DNA of 64,000 nt from Candidatus Poribacteria bacterium (GTDB lineage: Bacteria; Poribacteria; WGA-4E; JAJDTR01). Position numbers and translations under genes: made by a program. The notes under the pieces were generated by a model that saw only the letters and a program-made list of their open reading frames with translations, did no database searches and was not told where the DNA came from. This document shows, piece by piece, positions 62,666 through 64,000 of this stretch (its first letter is position 1; every line of letters starts with the position of its first letter). Location of the stretch: contig JAPPIK010000004.1 in assembly GCA_028820655.1 (NCBI GenBank), positions 124,001 to 188,000 on the forward strand, read 5' to 3'.

Positions 62666-64000
62666 ATGTCCCTGAAGCCCACATCGGAAGAAATGACGGC
62701 GGTAGATTCATGGATTGCAGCACATTTCAGTTCCGAGCCGATGCAACGCGCATTTTCTTTTGTTTACGATGGACATGATTCCGAGGATTTCATCAAGAGA
62801 TGGGAGACTACATTTAGCCAAGAGGCGCTTGATGAAGAACGTACCGCACACGCTCTCACCTTCACAGATCCCGATACACGCCTCGAAGTAAGGGTCGAAG
62901 CGATTAGTTATCACAACTTTCCCGCCGTCGAATGGGTTCTGAACTTCAAGAACGGAGGCGAAACCGACACACCAATCTTGGAGCAAATCCTTCCGTTAGA
63001 CACGAGCCATCCTCTCGCCAAAGGATCAGCCGTCTTGCACTATTCCAAAGGCGCCCTCTGCTGCATCGACGATTTCGCGCCGGTAGAAAAACCGCTTGAA
63101 ATAGAGGAACAAGTACATCTCCAACCCGGCGGGGGCAGATCGTCGAGCGAAATTCTTCCATTTTTTAACGTTGAGTCGGGATCGAACGGAATCGTTACGG
63201 GAATTGGCTGGACGGGTGAATGGAAAGCGAGTTTCTGCCGGGAAGAAGAAAACGCCGTGCGGCTTGGTGCGGGCATGGCGCTAACGCACCTGAAGTTGCA
63301 TCCGGGAGAAACAATCCGAACACCGCGGATTCTGATGTTGTTTTGGCACGGCGCACGCATCAGAGGAAATAACATGCTCCGTCGATTTATTCTTGCCCAC
63401 CACCGCCCTCGACCAAACGGCGAACCTCTCAAGCCTCCCGTTATTCTCGCGGACTGGGGAGGCAAATCAGCCGCCGAACATCTCACGAACATCCAACGAG
63501 TCATCGATCACGCACTACCCATCAACTGCTACTGGATCGATGCGGAATGGTTCGGCACGGGGTCATGGTGGAGTATGCCCGGGAACTGGGAGGTGAAGAG
63601 AGATCTCTATCCCCAAGGATTCCGACCAATCTCCGACACGTTGCATCGATCCGGGAGGCAATTCCTGCTTTGGTTTGAACCGCACCGGGTGTGTAAAGAT
63701 ACGCCGTGGTCTTCGCTCAAAGAGCGTCCCGATTGGCTGCTGGAACTTGGTAATGGCGAGGACAATTACAAACAATGGAAAACGGGTGGCTGGCCCTTCC
63801 TGCACGACGATCCCAAATGGATAATCTGTGAGAGCCGGCGCAGCCAAATGAGCCCTGACGAATTGATGTTCAACGTGGGCGAACCCGAAGCGCGAGCGTT
63901 CTTGACCGATTTCATTTCTGATCGGATTGTTGAGTTTGGGCTGGATTGGTATCGCGAAGATGCCAACATCGCGCCGCTGGAGTACTGGCGGCATGCCGAC
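62666..64000 (+). CDS. Second GH36-like protein, 3' end outside window
   Basis: The frame is open from ATG 62666 to the window end (445 codons), with GAGGAG just before the ATG. It reads MSLKPTSEEMTAVDSWIAAH, aligned to the preceding gene's MSLDHPAKPTAEEMATTKEW. Barrel motifs include CYWIDAEWFG, WFEPHRVC and DWYREDANIAPLEYWR, where Glu-Asp replaces the Gln-Asp of the first gene. It is a tandem paralogue; its active site may differ, and a full assignment needs the C-terminal part beyond 64000. Confidence 0.85.
   Translation, partial: MSLKPTSEEMTAVDSWIAAHFSSEPMQRAFSFVYDGHDSEDFIKRWETTFSQEALDEERTAHALTFTDPDTRLEVRVEAISYHNFPAVEWVLNFKNGGETDTPILEQILPLDTSHPLAKGSAVLHYSKGALCCIDDFAPVEKPLEIEEQVHLQPGGGRSSSEILPFFNVESGSNGIVTGIGWTGEWKASFCREEENAVRLGAGMALTHLKLHPGETIRTPRILMLFWHGARIRGNNMLRRFILAHHRPRPNGEPLKPPVILADWGGKSAAEHLTNIQRVIDHALPINCYWIDAEWFGTGSWWSMPGNWEVKRDLYPQGFRPISDTLHRSGRQFLLWFEPHRVCKDTPWSSLKERPDWLLELGNGEDNYKQWKTGGWPFLHDDPKWIICESRRSQMSPDELMFNVGEPEARAFLTDFISDRIVEFGLDWYREDANIAPLEYWRHAD

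Overview
The window looks like a chromosome piece from a free-living or host-associated, Gram-negative-type bacterium of the Candidatus Poribacteria kind. The basis is inference from gene style: secreted LRR/Ig/dockerin proteins ending in a FlgD-like 'NPFNPET' tail, rows of TolB-like beta-propellers, several Gfo/Idh/MocA and sugar-isomerase genes, TauD dioxygenases, enolase-superfamily enzymes, and long intergenic stretches full of short palindromic repeats. No rRNA, tRNA or CRISPR array was recognised.

Layout. 1-3213 (+): ECF transporter ATPase (5' end cut by the window) and EcfT, a 2-hydroxyacid dehydrogenase, a GNAT acetyltransferase. 3256-10329 (-): MoaB, a double-VWA membrane-anchored protein, and a heterodimeric ABC exporter whose first subunit appears to start at a rare ATT codon. 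10454-16071 (-): a sugar ABC importer (binding protein, two permeases, ATPase) with a good promoter and an intercistronic hairpin; two MITE-like elements separate the ATPase from the permeases and a third lies beyond it.

16082-24691 is an accessory region: repeat-rich DNA, a lone pair of phage terminase-like genes, a long nested hairpin with a U tract, a small membrane-anchored protein, a structured leader ahead of a small secreted protein, a dockerin fragment and a tyrosine recombinase. The recombinase lies beside a 314-bp segment bounded by perfect 16-bp inverted repeats and carrying an outward promoter. On the other side of this segment is a 1670-residue secreted LRR/Ig/dockerin protein (24953-29965). 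This is the best candidate for an undescribed system: an invertible promoter for a giant surface protein.

30096-38802 is AT-richer accessory DNA. It holds a second copy of the small membrane-anchored protein (same promoter spacing and leader as the first), an HExxH protein, a coiled-coil membrane protein, an LRR protein and a DEDD exonuclease in one direction. On the other strand are DUF805, DUF5662-like and DUF3644 (HEPN-like RxxxxH motif) proteins.

39259-50296 returns to metabolism: two Gfo/Idh/MocA dehydrogenases, a sugar isomerase, ArgJ, a deoxyribosyltransferase-like protein, a histidine phosphatase, membrane proteins and a rhamnonate dehydratase-like enolase. 50435-58825 is a tandem array of eight secreted PD40 beta-propeller genes sharing a short C-terminal tail. 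59658-64000 carries a TauD dioxygenase and two tandem GH36 alpha-galactosidase-like genes, the second cut by the window end.
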